This document shows, piece by piece, positions 56,929 through 64,000 of a stretch of 64,000 nt of DNA. The DNA comes from Cytobacillus stercorigallinarum (lineage in GTDB: Bacteria > Bacillota > Bacilli > Bacillales > Cytobacillaceae). Position numbers and translations under genes: made by a program. The notes beneath the pieces were generated by a model. That model ran no database searches. It saw only the letters and a list, made by a program, of their open reading frames with translations, and had not been told where the DNA came from. Each line of letters starts with the position of its first letter. The first letter of the stretch is position 1. Location of the stretch: the NCBI RefSeq assembly GCF_014836495.1, contig NZ_JACSQT010000001.1, forward strand, positions 124,001-188,000, read 5' to 3'.

Positions 56929-57411
56929 CAATACGAGTGTCGTATCTATTATAATGGATTGAATATCAGCTCGGTAACGTTTCCCATTAATGGGGTGGGT
57001 TTTATTCACAATAATCCGTTTAACGAGTTCGATACTTTGTCCGACGCTTTTTATATCCCGCGCCATTAAAATACTGATATCTTCTTTGATTGCATCCTCC
57101 GTTTGATAGAGACTGTATTCGTCTAAATTATATTTCTTAAGCGCAGATTGGTCGATCTTAACAACGATCTCTTGAACGGTTAATAATTCTTCGTTTTCTT
57201 TATTTAATTTTTTAAATTCCTTCTGCCATATCTCCTTTTCATTTTCTAATTCCTTAATTTCTGCTTCCTGAGTGTGGATTTCTAAACTATAACGCTCTTG
57301 CCATTCACCGAAAATGTAGACGAACACACACCAACTTAATACGCCTCCAATAGCCATTCCAGCAAAAAAACGCTGCCAAGAAGGTCTGCGATAATACGGG
57401 GGAATTCTCAT
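56905..57411 (-). CDS. ytrI: Sporulation membrane protein YtrI
   Basis: 168 aa: short basic head (RIPPYYRRPSWQRF), one membrane helix (about 14-33, GMAIGGVLSWCVFVYIFG), then a coiled coil (about 40-80, EIKELENEKEIWQKEFKKLN) and an alpha/beta C-terminal domain. It overlaps ytrH by four bases. In B. subtilis ytrH-ytrI are mother-cell (sigma-E) genes needed for efficient sporulation. The ATG at 57411 sits inside the end of ytrH. Confidence 0.9.
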   Translation of the reverse strand: MRIPPYYRRPSWQRFFAGMAIGGVLSWCVFVYIFGEWQERYSLEIHTQEAEIKELENEKEIWQKEFKKLNKENEELLTVQEIVVKIDQSALKKYNLDEYSLYQTEDAIKEDISILMARDIKSVGQSIELVKRIIVNKTHPINGKRYRADIQSIIIDTTLVLEVELLLN

Positions 57412-57746
57412 TTAGGTAAATGCTCCTGAGTTAGCCAGATGATGATTTGAGCACCTGTTTGAGCTCCACCAAATGCTGAGAGAATCAAGAGACATTGCTT
57501 AATAATATCTTTCGTTTGCCCATCAAGGACACCACGCTCAAAACTATATACCGTATCAAAAGTCCCTCCAATAGCAGCGATAATTGCCCAAATTCTAATA
57601 GAATTAGATAGATTGAAAATTTCTGTTAAGGGAGGTTTCCCTGTGAAAAATGCGGCAATGCCACCGATGATTGAACCGCCAATCAAAACACCAAGAGCAA
57701 TAAAATAACTTTCTAAAAGAGAAGCAAAGAAGGGTTGCTCATTCAT
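57408..57746 (-). CDS. ytrH: Sporulation membrane protein YtrH
   Basis: 112 aa, about three membrane segments (IALGVLIGGSIIGGIAAFFT, IRIWAIIAAIGGTFDTVYSF and CLLILSAFGGAQTGAQIIIW), glycine-rich, matching the YtrH sporulation family. ATG 57746 is first gene of the ytrH-ytrI operon, divergent from dnaE. A possible sigma-E promoter precedes it. Role: needed for normal spore formation in B. subtilis, mechanism unknown. Confidence 0.92.
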   Translation of the reverse strand: MNEQPFFASLLESYFIALGVLIGGSIIGGIAAFFTGKPPLTEIFNLSNSIRIWAIIAAIGGTFDTVYSFERGVLDGQTKDIIKQCLLILSAFGGAQTGAQIIIWLTQEHLPK

Positions 57747-57785
57747 TTACATAACCGCCTTTAAGTGATGAATTCTCTCTATTCC

Positions 57786-57812
57786 ATCATATGGACGAAC
57801 ATCATAAATTAT
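57786..57812 (-). promoter_or_regulatory. Tentative sigma-E promoter of ytrH-ytrI
   Basis: Read on the reverse strand: ATA (57810-57812), 16 bases, CATATGAT (57786-57793). The -10 matches the sigma-E consensus CATACANT except at two positions. Position and known sigma-E control of ytrHI in B. subtilis support it. Confidence 0.4.
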
Positions 57813-57915
57813 GTTTATTCTTAAATGAATTCAAATGCGAATGTACAATGATAGTTTTCATTAAGAAACAAACGTTCTATAATAAAAGAAGAAGAAAAAT
57901 AAGGGTGTGAGAAAG

Positions 57916-60900
57916 TTGTCTTTTATTCACTTGCAAGTATATAGTGCCTATAGTTTACTAATGAGCACAGCTAGTGTGGAACAACTCGTAGCAGATGCCA
58001 AAGTAAAAGGGTATCCAGCAATTGCCCTTACAGATAGAAATGTAATGTACGGGACAGCAGAGTTTTATAATGAATGTAAAAAAAATAATATTAAACCTAT
58101 TATTGGGTTGACTGTCGATATTGAAAAGGAACATGAAGAAGGGATGAACCCAATAGTATTATTGGCGAAAAATAACCAAGGTTATCAAAACTTACTCAAA
58201 ATAACGAGTAGTCTGCAAACGGCAGCAGAAGGCGGGCTCCCGCTCAAGTGGTTGAGGGCCTATTCAAGTGGATTAATTGCTTTAACACCTGGTATAGAAG
58301 GCGTAATTGAGAATTACCTGCTAGAAGACCGTTATCCGGATGCTGAAAAATATGCTCGTATGTTTAAAGAGATTTTTTCTGGTGACTTTTATCTTTCTAT
58401 GCAAAGACATGGGCTAGAAGAGGAAGAGAAATTATTGCCGTTGCTGAAGAATTTATCAGAGCAAAGTCATATACCTCTAGTTGTGACAAATGCTGTTCAT
58501 TATTTAAATAAAGAAGATGCCTTTGCGCAACAATGTGCATTGGCTATACGCAATGGAGAAAAATTAGAAGACGAGAGTTGGGAAAGATTACAATCTGATC
58601 AATATTTTTTAAAGCGTGTCAAAGAAATGGTGGACCTTTTTGTAGAAGAGGAAGAGGCTATTATCCAGACGAATAGGATTGCCAGTGAATGTCATGTGGA
58701 GATGGACCTTGGCATAAAAAGCTTGCCGAAATTCCCCACTGAGGGCGATATGACAGCCGATCAACAGTTAGAGAAGCTCTGTATGAAAGGGTGGGGTGAG
58801 AGGTATCCTGATGGAAATGAGGAAGCCAGGAATCGCCTTTTATATGAGCTTTCTATTTTGAAGAAAATGAACTTTAGTGATTATTTTTTAATCGTTGCTG
58901 ACTTTATGCAGTTTTGTAGAAGAGAAAAAATTTTCACTGGACCAGGACGCGGTTCGGCTGCCGGCTCAATTGTGGCATATGTGCTTTATATAACAGATGT
59001 TGATCCGATTCGTTACAATTTGCTTTTTGAACGGTTTTTGAACCCTGAGCGGATTTCTATGCCTGATATTGATATTGATTTTCCTGACCATCGCAGAGAT
59101 GAAGTAATCCAGTATGTGGCGGGCAAATATGGTCAGCAACATGTCGCGCAAATCATTACGTTTGGAACATTAGCAGCTAAGGCGGCACTCAGAGACGTTG
59201 GGAGAGCTTTTGGCTTAAACTCAAAGGAACTTGATCAGTTATCTCGTGCAGTACCTAGTCGACTGGGTATTACCTTAAAATCAGCTTGGCAAGAGTCACA
59301 TTCTTTGCAGACATTGATTAATCAATCATCATTATATAAAAAATTATTTAATACAGCTTTAAAGCTAGAAGGATTGCCTAGACATACTTCTACACATGCT
59401 GCTGGCGTTATCATAAGTGAGCGCCCTCTCGTTCAAGTGGTACCAATTACGGGGGGGCATGGAGATGTCTTTCTTACACAATTCTCAATGGAGCACTTAG
59501 AAGATCGTGGCTTATTAAAGATGGACTTTCTTGGTTTACGTAATTTGTCTCTTATTGAAAATATTTTGCAGTCTATCAAAAAGAGAACAGGGAAACTTAT
59601 TTCAATCAAAGAAGTGCCACTTCAGGACCAAAAAGCTTATCAATTACTATCTAGAGGAGAAACAACAGGAATTTTTCAATTAGAATCAAGTGGGATGAGA
59701 AATGTATTAAAGAAACTGCAACCGACTACATTTGAGGATATTGTTGCAGTTAATGCATTATATCGTCCAGGCCCAATGGAGAATATTCCATTATTTATTG
59801 CGAGAAAGCATGGTGAGGAGGAAATTACCTATCCTCATCAAGATTTAGAAGATATATTGAAGCCTACCTATGGTGTCATTGTTTACCAAGAGCAAATTAT
59901 GCAGATCGCAGCAAAGATGGCAGGATTTTCACTAGGGGAAGCGGACTTATTAAGAAGGGCCGTAAGTAAGAAGCAAGAAGAAGTTCTGAATAAAGAAAGA
60001 GCACATTTTGTGCAAGGTGCGATTACCCAAGGATATACAGAAGAAACAGCCAATCAAATATATAATTACATCGTCAAGTTTGCTAATTACGGATTTAATA
60101 GAAGTCATGCAGTAGCCTATAGTATGATTTCTTATCAACTGGCCTATTTAAAAGCCCATTATCCGCTACATTTCATGGCGGCATTGTTAACCTCAGCTAT
60201 TGGTAATGATGCGAAAATAGCCCAATATGTAAATGAGGCGAAGCAATTGGGGATTTCTATCCTACCCCCTTCTATTAATAAAAGTATCTTTTCTTTCCAG
60301 GTGGAAAATGAAGGAATTCGCTATAGTTTAGCAGCAGTGAAAACGATTGGGGTAAATGCTTGGAAGGAAATTGTTCGAGTGAGAGCAGGTAGAGCATTCC
60401 AAGATTTATTTGATTTTTGTTTACGTATGTCAGGAAAAGTGTTCAATAGGCGAATGCTTGAAATGCTTGTTCATTCCGGGAGTTTTGATGAGTTTGGTGA
60501 GGATCGAGCGACACTACTTGCTAGCTTAGATATTGCCTTAGAGCATGCGGAGTTAGTTCAGCCAGATGATGAACAATTTGATATGTTTAGTGAAGAGGAA
60601 TTCTTTCCTAAACCGAAATACGCAACTGTTGAAGAGATTCCCTTATTAGATAAACTTGCTAACGAGAAGGCGGCTTTAGGGTTATATCTTTCAGCGCATC
60701 CAGTAACGACCTATGAATCATTCTTCCCGTTGTTAAAATCTCAAACACTTCAATACATTGAGAGTCAAGAGAGAAAAGCCATTGTTCAATCAGTTGTGTA
60801 TATCTCAGAAGTGAAGAAAATTAGGACGAAAAAAGGAGAAGCGATGGCATTTTTACATCTTAGCGATCAGACTGGAGATATGGAAGCAGTCGCTTTTCCG

Positions 60901-61278
60901 AAAATCTATAATAAATATTCTTCTTTTATTCAAGCTGGCGATATTGTTTTTATGAAAGGCGAAATTGAGGTAAGGAATGAAAAAAAACAATGGATTATTA
61001 GAAGTGTTGAGAAGGTGGAAGAAGTGATTGAGAAGGAAGAATCAAAGCCACCTACCCTCTACATTAAAGTGACGAAAGAGAATGAATCAGATGAGAAATT
61101 GACTTTGTTAAAAGAAATTTTACATTATGAAGTAGGGCAATCACCTGTCGTTTTATTCTATGAAAATGATCGGCGGTCTATCAAATTAAGTCAAGATGAG
61201 TATGTATCATACAGCGAAAAATTGACTGAACGCTTAAAAGGATTATTTGGAAGAGAGAATATTGTTTTTAAGCGTTAG
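57916..61278 (+). CDS. dnaE: DNA polymerase III alpha subunit, DnaE type
   Basis: Error-prone lagging-strand/primer-extending replicative polymerase of Gram-positive bacteria, partner of PolC. It has 1120 aa from TTG 57916; MSFIHLQVYSAYSLL then aligns with B. subtilis DnaE. Domains: N-terminal PHP (1-270, already degenerate: HLQVYSAYS instead of HxH), palm with catalytic aspartates in PDIDIDFPDHRRDEV, fingers (FGTLAAKAALRDVGRAF, NALYRPGPMENIP), and a C-terminal OB fold (about 950-1040). It lacks the proofreading exonuclease of PolC. It lies between ytrH and ytsJ, as in B. subtilis. Confidence 0.97.
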   Translation: MSFIHLQVYSAYSLLMSTASVEQLVADAKVKGYPAIALTDRNVMYGTAEFYNECKKNNIKPIIGLTVDIEKEHEEGMNPIVLLAKNNQGYQNLLKITSSLQTAAEGGLPLKWLRAYSSGLIALTPGIEGVIENYLLEDRYPDAEKYARMFKEIFSGDFYLSMQRHGLEEEEKLLPLLKNLSEQSHIPLVVTNAVHYLNKEDAFAQQCALAIRNGEKLEDESWERLQSDQYFLKRVKEMVDLFVEEEEAIIQTNRIASECHVEMDLGIKSLPKFPTEGDMTADQQLEKLCMKGWGERYPDGNEEARNRLLYELSILKKMNFSDYFLIVADFMQFCRREKIFTGPGRGSAAGSIVAYVLYITDVDPIRYNLLFERFLNPERISMPDIDIDFPDHRRDEVIQYVAGKYGQQHVAQIITFGTLAAKAALRDVGRAFGLNSKELDQLSRAVPSRLGITLKSAWQESHSLQTLINQSSLYKKLFNTALKLEGLPRHTSTHAAGVIISERPLVQVVPITGGHGDVFLTQFSMEHLEDRGLLKMDFLGLRNLSLIENILQSIKKRTGKLISIKEVPLQDQKAYQLLSRGETTGIFQLESSGMRNVLKKLQPTTFEDIVAVNALYRPGPMENIPLFIARKHGEEEITYPHQDLEDILKPTYGVIVYQEQIMQIAAKMAGFSLGEADLLRRAVSKKQEEVLNKERAHFVQGAITQGYTEETANQIYNYIVKFANYGFNRSHAVAYSMISYQLAYLKAHYPLHFMAALLTSAIGNDAKIAQYVNEAKQLGISILPPSINKSIFSFQVENEGIRYSLAAVKTIGVNAWKEIVRVRAGRAFQDLFDFCLRMSGKVFNRRMLEMLVHSGSFDEFGEDRATLLASLDIALEHAELVQPDDEQFDMFSEEEFFPKPKYATVEEIPLLDKLANEKAALGLYLSAHPVTTYESFFPLLKSQTLQYIESQERKAIVQSVVYISEVKKIRTKKGEAMAFLHLSDQTGDMEAVAFPKIYNKYSSFIQAGDIVFMKGEIEVRNEKKQWIIRSVEKVEEVIEKEESKPPTLYIKVTKENESDEKLTLLKEILHYEVGQSPVVLFYENDRRSIKLSQDEYVSYSEKLTERLKGLFGRENIVFKR

Positions 61279-61320
61279 CCTTTACAAGTTTTTCAGATAT
61301 GTTATATTGTTATCATAAAC

Positions 61321-61331
61321 TGGTCAGACCA
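61321..61331. promoter_or_regulatory. FadR-type operator upstream of malic enzyme
   Basis: TGGTCAGACCA is a perfect 11-bp palindrome 292 bases before ytsJ. It has the TGGTC-N-GACCA form recognised by FadR-subfamily GntR proteins, like the E. coli FadR site core. The same core occurs before accD (63587-63607), and a FadR-type regulator is encoded between. The rest of the 61279-61622 gap shows no gene. Confidence 0.7.
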
Positions 61332-61622
61332 CCATGAAGTTGATTTTTAAAGAATCTGCTTAAAGTACTGCTTTCATTTCCTTGTTTATAGGTGAATGGG
61401 TCTCTAGTACTGAAGTAATTCTTATTAATGAATACTGAATCATTTTTCTAGTATATGTTTAATGTGCGGTCGACTGCTATTTTATAACGTTCAAGGTATT
61501 TAGTTGTTTTAGCTAACATTCTTGATATATGTGATGAAGAGAAATTTTACATTAAGAAGAGAAGAGACAACTAGTATTTGCGTTTGTGAAGAATTCCAAG
61601 AAAGCACTAAGGGGTGTAGGTC

Positions 61623-62861
61623 ATGTCATTAAGAGATGAAGCATTAAATATGCATAAGGTTCATAAAGGTAAATTAGAATCTAAATCAAAAGTAGCTGTT
61701 ACAAATGCGAAAGAGTTAAGCTTAGCTTATTCTCCCGGCGTTGCAGAGCCATGTAAAGAAATCTATGATAAACCAGAAACGGTTTATGATTATACAATGA
61801 AAGGCAATATGGTAGCGGTCGTTTCTGATGGGACTGCTGTTCTTGGTCTTGGTAATATCGGACCAGAAGCAGCATTACCAGTAATGGAAGGGAAAGCTGT
61901 GTTATTTAAAAGTTTTGCAGGTGTTGATGCTTTTCCAATTTGCTTGAATACCAATGATATTGATAAGATTGTAGATACGGTAAAACTAATGGAGCCAACA
62001 TTTGGCGGGGTGAATTTAGAGGATATTGCAGCACCGAATTGCTTCTATATTGAAGAACGCTTGAAAAAAGAGACAAATATTCCAGTGTTCCATGATGATC
62101 AACACGGGACGGCCATTGTAACTGTTGCTGGACTTGTCAATGCACTTAAACTTGCTGGTAAAAAGATGAGCGAAATAAAGGTAGTTGCAAACGGTGCTGG
62201 TGCGGCAGGTATTGCTATTATTAAATTGCTATACCGTTATGGTGTAAGAGATATTATTATGTGCGATACAAAGGGTGCTATTTATGAAGGACGTCCAAAC
62301 GGGATGAATGATATTAAGAGTGAAGTTGCACGTTTCACAAACCGTGACCAAGTTAAAGGTACTTTAACGGATGCAATAAAGGATGCAGATGTATTTATTG
62401 GTGTATCAGTAGCGGGCGCTTTGACAGCTGATATGGTACAATCAATGAACGACAAGGCAATCATTTTTGCCATGGCTAATCCAACACCAGAAATCATGCC
62501 AGAAGAAGCAAAAGCTGCTGGAGCGCTTGTTGTTGGTACAGGTCGTTCAGATTTCCCGAACCAAGTAAATAATGTTCTTGCCTTCCCAGGGATCTTTAGA
62601 GGTGCTTTAGATGTTCGTGCGACTCATATTAATGAGCATATGAAAATTGCTGCGGTTGAAGCAATTGCTGAATTAATTGCTGAAGAAGACTTACATTCTG
62701 ATTATGTCATTCCAGCTCCATTTGATCCGCGAGTGGCACCTGCAGTAGCATCTGCGGTAGCTAAATCAGCTATGGAAACGGGCGTAGCTAGAATCAAAGT
62801 TGACCCAGAAGAAGTGAAGCATAGAACAGCACAACTTGCAGCTATCGGAAAAGATAAATAA
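61623..62861 (+). CDS. ytsJ: Malic enzyme (YtsJ type, NAD(P)-dependent)
   Basis: Oxidatively decarboxylates malate to pyruvate, giving NADPH in the B. subtilis YtsJ case. It has 412 aa: N-terminal malic domain with SLAYSPGVAEPCKEI, catalytic Lys/Asp region GLGNIGPEAALPVMEGKAVL, metal motif FGGVNLEDIAAPNCF, then HDDQHGTAIVTVAG. The C-terminal NAD-binding domain carries VANGAGAAGIAIIKLL. ATG 61623 follows AAGGGGTG. The next gene, a FadR-type regulator, starts nine bases after the stop, so they form an operon. A TGGTC-N-GACCA palindrome lies upstream. Confidence 0.96.
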   Translation: MSLRDEALNMHKVHKGKLESKSKVAVTNAKELSLAYSPGVAEPCKEIYDKPETVYDYTMKGNMVAVVSDGTAVLGLGNIGPEAALPVMEGKAVLFKSFAGVDAFPICLNTNDIDKIVDTVKLMEPTFGGVNLEDIAAPNCFYIEERLKKETNIPVFHDDQHGTAIVTVAGLVNALKLAGKKMSEIKVVANGAGAAGIAIIKLLYRYGVRDIIMCDTKGAIYEGRPNGMNDIKSEVARFTNRDQVKGTLTDAIKDADVFIGVSVAGALTADMVQSMNDKAIIFAMANPTPEIMPEEAKAAGALVVGTGRSDFPNQVNNVLAFPGIFRGALDVRATHINEHMKIAAVEAIAELIAEEDLHSDYVIPAPFDPRVAPAVASAVAKSAMETGVARIKVDPEEVKHRTAQLAAIGKDK

Positions 62862-62870
62862 CGATAGGCG

Positions 62871-63494
62871 GTGGGTTCGCTGGAAAATTCAACGAAATTA
62901 TATATAGAAATCGTGAAACAACTGCGAAATATTATTCAAGAAGAAGGTTATCAAACAGGTGATAAGCTACCCTCAGAACGTGAAATGTCAGAACGCCTAA
63001 AAGTTGGGCGTTCTTCTGTTCGGGAAGCTTTTCGTGCGTTAGAGCTTTTAGGTTTAATAGAGACGAGAAGAGGCGAAGGAACCTTTATAAAAGATTTTCG
63101 CGGTCATAATTTGGTACAATTACTAAGTACATTTATTCTACAAGACAAACAAGCAAAAACTGATATTAAAGAAACGAAATATTTGGTAGAATGGGATTGT
63201 ATATGGTTAGCGATGAGAAAAGCAACCGTCAAAGAACTTGAAGCTTTTAGAAATTGGGTCACTTCTGAAGTATTTCAAGAAGATGAGTATTTTTATCGCA
63301 TGGTTCTCATAGCAGATAACCATTTATTTAAGCGTCTATGGACGATTTTAACGGATTATTATAATTCGCTAGACTTCGGTTCAGCTGTAGTTGATCCAAA
63401 AAACTATCAGTTATTAATAGATGCGATGATACAGAAAGATGAACAAGCAGCTAAAATTCAATATTGTTTAATAAGAAATTTGTCGAGCATTTAA
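62871..63494 (+). CDS. FadR-subfamily GntR transcriptional regulator
   Basis: 207 aa. The winged HTH is clear: GDKLPSEREMSERLKVGRSS, then VREAFRALELLGLIETRRGE, GTFI. The helical effector domain (about 80-207) resembles FCD but is short. The expected metal-binding histidines seem replaced: DEYFYRMVLIADNHLFKRLW has Tyr where F-H is usual, and the C-terminal helices read YQLLIDAMIQKDEQ and YCLIRNL without His. The start is taken as GTG 62871; a CTG at 62880 behind GGCGGTGGG is also possible. It lies in an operon with ytsJ and upstream of accD. Likely targets are the two flanking palindromes. Confidence 0.88.
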   Translation: MGSLENSTKLYIEIVKQLRNIIQEEGYQTGDKLPSEREMSERLKVGRSSVREAFRALELLGLIETRRGEGTFIKDFRGHNLVQLLSTFILQDKQAKTDIKETKYLVEWDCIWLAMRKATVKELEAFRNWVTSEVFQEDEYFYRMVLIADNHLFKRLWTILTDYYNSLDFGSAVVDPKNYQLLIDAMIQKDEQAAKIQYCLIRNLSSI

Positions 63495-63586
63495 CGACAA
63501 TGTTTTCCATCTTTTTTAAGCCTATTATTGTATAGTGATGAGACAAGCTTTTTTCTCGCACTTACGTCGATAGGCAATTGTTTTTT

Positions 63587-63607
63587 CTAAGTGGTCTGAC
63601 CACTTAG
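63587..63607. promoter_or_regulatory. Perfect 21-bp palindromic operator upstream of accD
   Basis: Arms CTAAGTGGTC and GACCACTTAG flank a single T, and the symmetry continues into TTTT/AAAA with one mismatch. The core TGGTC-N-GACCA is identical to the site before ytsJ. It lies 81 bases before the accD start, in the leader or promoter region. Confidence 0.8.
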
Positions 63608-63687
63608 GAAAATGGTAATGATTACTAAAGTAGGAAAGGTAAATTTCACTTTTGTTATTTACTTTGTAATTACAAGGAGGTTTCACC

Positions 63688-64000
63688 TTGCTAAAAGACA
63701 TCTTTACAAAATCAAAGAAGAAAAAATATGCAACCATTCCTTCTGAGGCAGCGAAGCAAGATGTCCCAGAAGGAATCATGACTAAATGCCCTGAATGTAA
63801 GAAGATAATGTATACGAAAGAATTAATGAAAAACATGAAGGTATGTATTAATTGTGGGCATCATCACCCAATGAACGCTGCCGAACGGTTTGAGAGTTTT
63901 CTAGATAAGGGAACAATTCAAGAGTTAGACCGTGAAATGATATCAGAAAACCCGCTATCTTTCCCAGATTATCTTGATAAAGTTGAAAAAGACCGTAAGA
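63688..64000 (+). CDS. accD: Acetyl-CoA carboxylase carboxyltransferase beta subunit (5' part)
   Basis: With AccA it transfers carboxyl from biotin to acetyl-CoA to make malonyl-CoA, first step of fatty acid synthesis. The 104 visible codons start with TTG 63688 after AAGGAGG and hold the N-terminal Cys4 zinc ribbon: [10 protein letters not shown] and [12 protein letters not shown]. The rest lies past base 64000. The order dnaE-ytsJ-(regulator)-accD is that of Bacillaceae, with accA expected next. A long palindrome upstream suggests control by the adjacent FadR-type protein. Confidence 0.97.
   Translation, partial: MLKDIFTKSKKKKYATIPSEAAKQDVPEGIMTKCPECKKIMYTKELMKNMKVCINCGHHHPMNAAERFESFLDKGTIQELDREMISENPLSFPDYLDKVEKDRK

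Noticed and set aside
57916..61278. DnaE PHP domain with HLQVYSAYS in place of the HxH metal motif.
   Set aside because: Degenerate PHP motifs are normal in Gram-positive DnaE.

Overview
The window is 64 kb of chromosome from a low-GC, endospore-forming Firmicute of the Bacillaceae. The evidence is an alpha/beta-type small acid-soluble spore protein gene with a sigma-G-type promoter, the spore genes gerW (ytfJ) and ytrH/ytrI, a tyrosyl T-box, strong GGAGG ribosome sites, many TTG and GTG starts, and a gene order that largely follows the tyrS-rpsD-ezrA-thiI-ackA-argGH-dnaE-accD arc of Bacillus subtilis. I do not name a species. No rRNA, tRNA, CRISPR array, intact insertion sequence or prophage was seen; the window is mostly core chromosome with small accessory insertions.

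Layout. 1-1764: 5' part of a bifunctional penicillin-binding protein, reverse strand. 1895-3530: promoter, T-box, tyrS and terminator. 3565-9306: a self-contained sigma-54 catabolic module (enhancer-binding activator divergent from class III aminotransferase, aldehyde dehydrogenase and amino-acid permease) with a textbook -24/-12 element. 9361-10270: accessory pocket with a hairpin, a micro-ORF and a DUF1878-like orphan. 10287-11113: rpsD with leader and promoter. 11510-19011: dgcP, a cre-controlled methionine gamma-lyase, free methionine-R-sulfoxide reductase, refZ, hisJ, ezrA. 19191-23577: brnQ, cysteine desulfurase, thiI, SASP.

23631-26838: LysR regulator divergent from hutG-gltS, which looks like a formiminoglutamate/glutamate module. 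27121-34134: acyl-CoA synthetase, amidohydrolase, rarD, nadK, sppA, yteJ. 34135-35930: accessory pocket with a frameshifted acetyltransferase, an orphan membrane protein and a decayed secreted-protein gene. 35942-42167: ytfI-gerW, tpx, ytxK, ackA, ecsC, moaB. 42206-51470: orphan, PBP4B-like serine hydrolase, argG-argH (tandem ARG boxes), uspA, a 50-residue protein, yhdT-panF and a DASS carboxylate transporter. 51510-57746: M24 peptidase, ytkL, small membrane protein, ytoI, ytpI, nrnA, ytrI-ytrH. 57916-64000: dnaE, ytsJ, a FadR-type GntR regulator and the start of accD.

The most interesting signal is regulatory. The FadR-subfamily regulator between malic enzyme and accD is flanked by two TGGTC-N-GACCA palindromes, one before ytsJ (61321-61331) and one before accD (63587-63607, perfect over 21 bp). 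This suggests a local circuit linking malate-derived pyruvate/NADPH supply to malonyl-CoA synthesis. Its effector domain appears to lack the usual FCD metal-binding histidines. All functional statements come from reading motifs, recalled family sequences and gene order; no database search was run.
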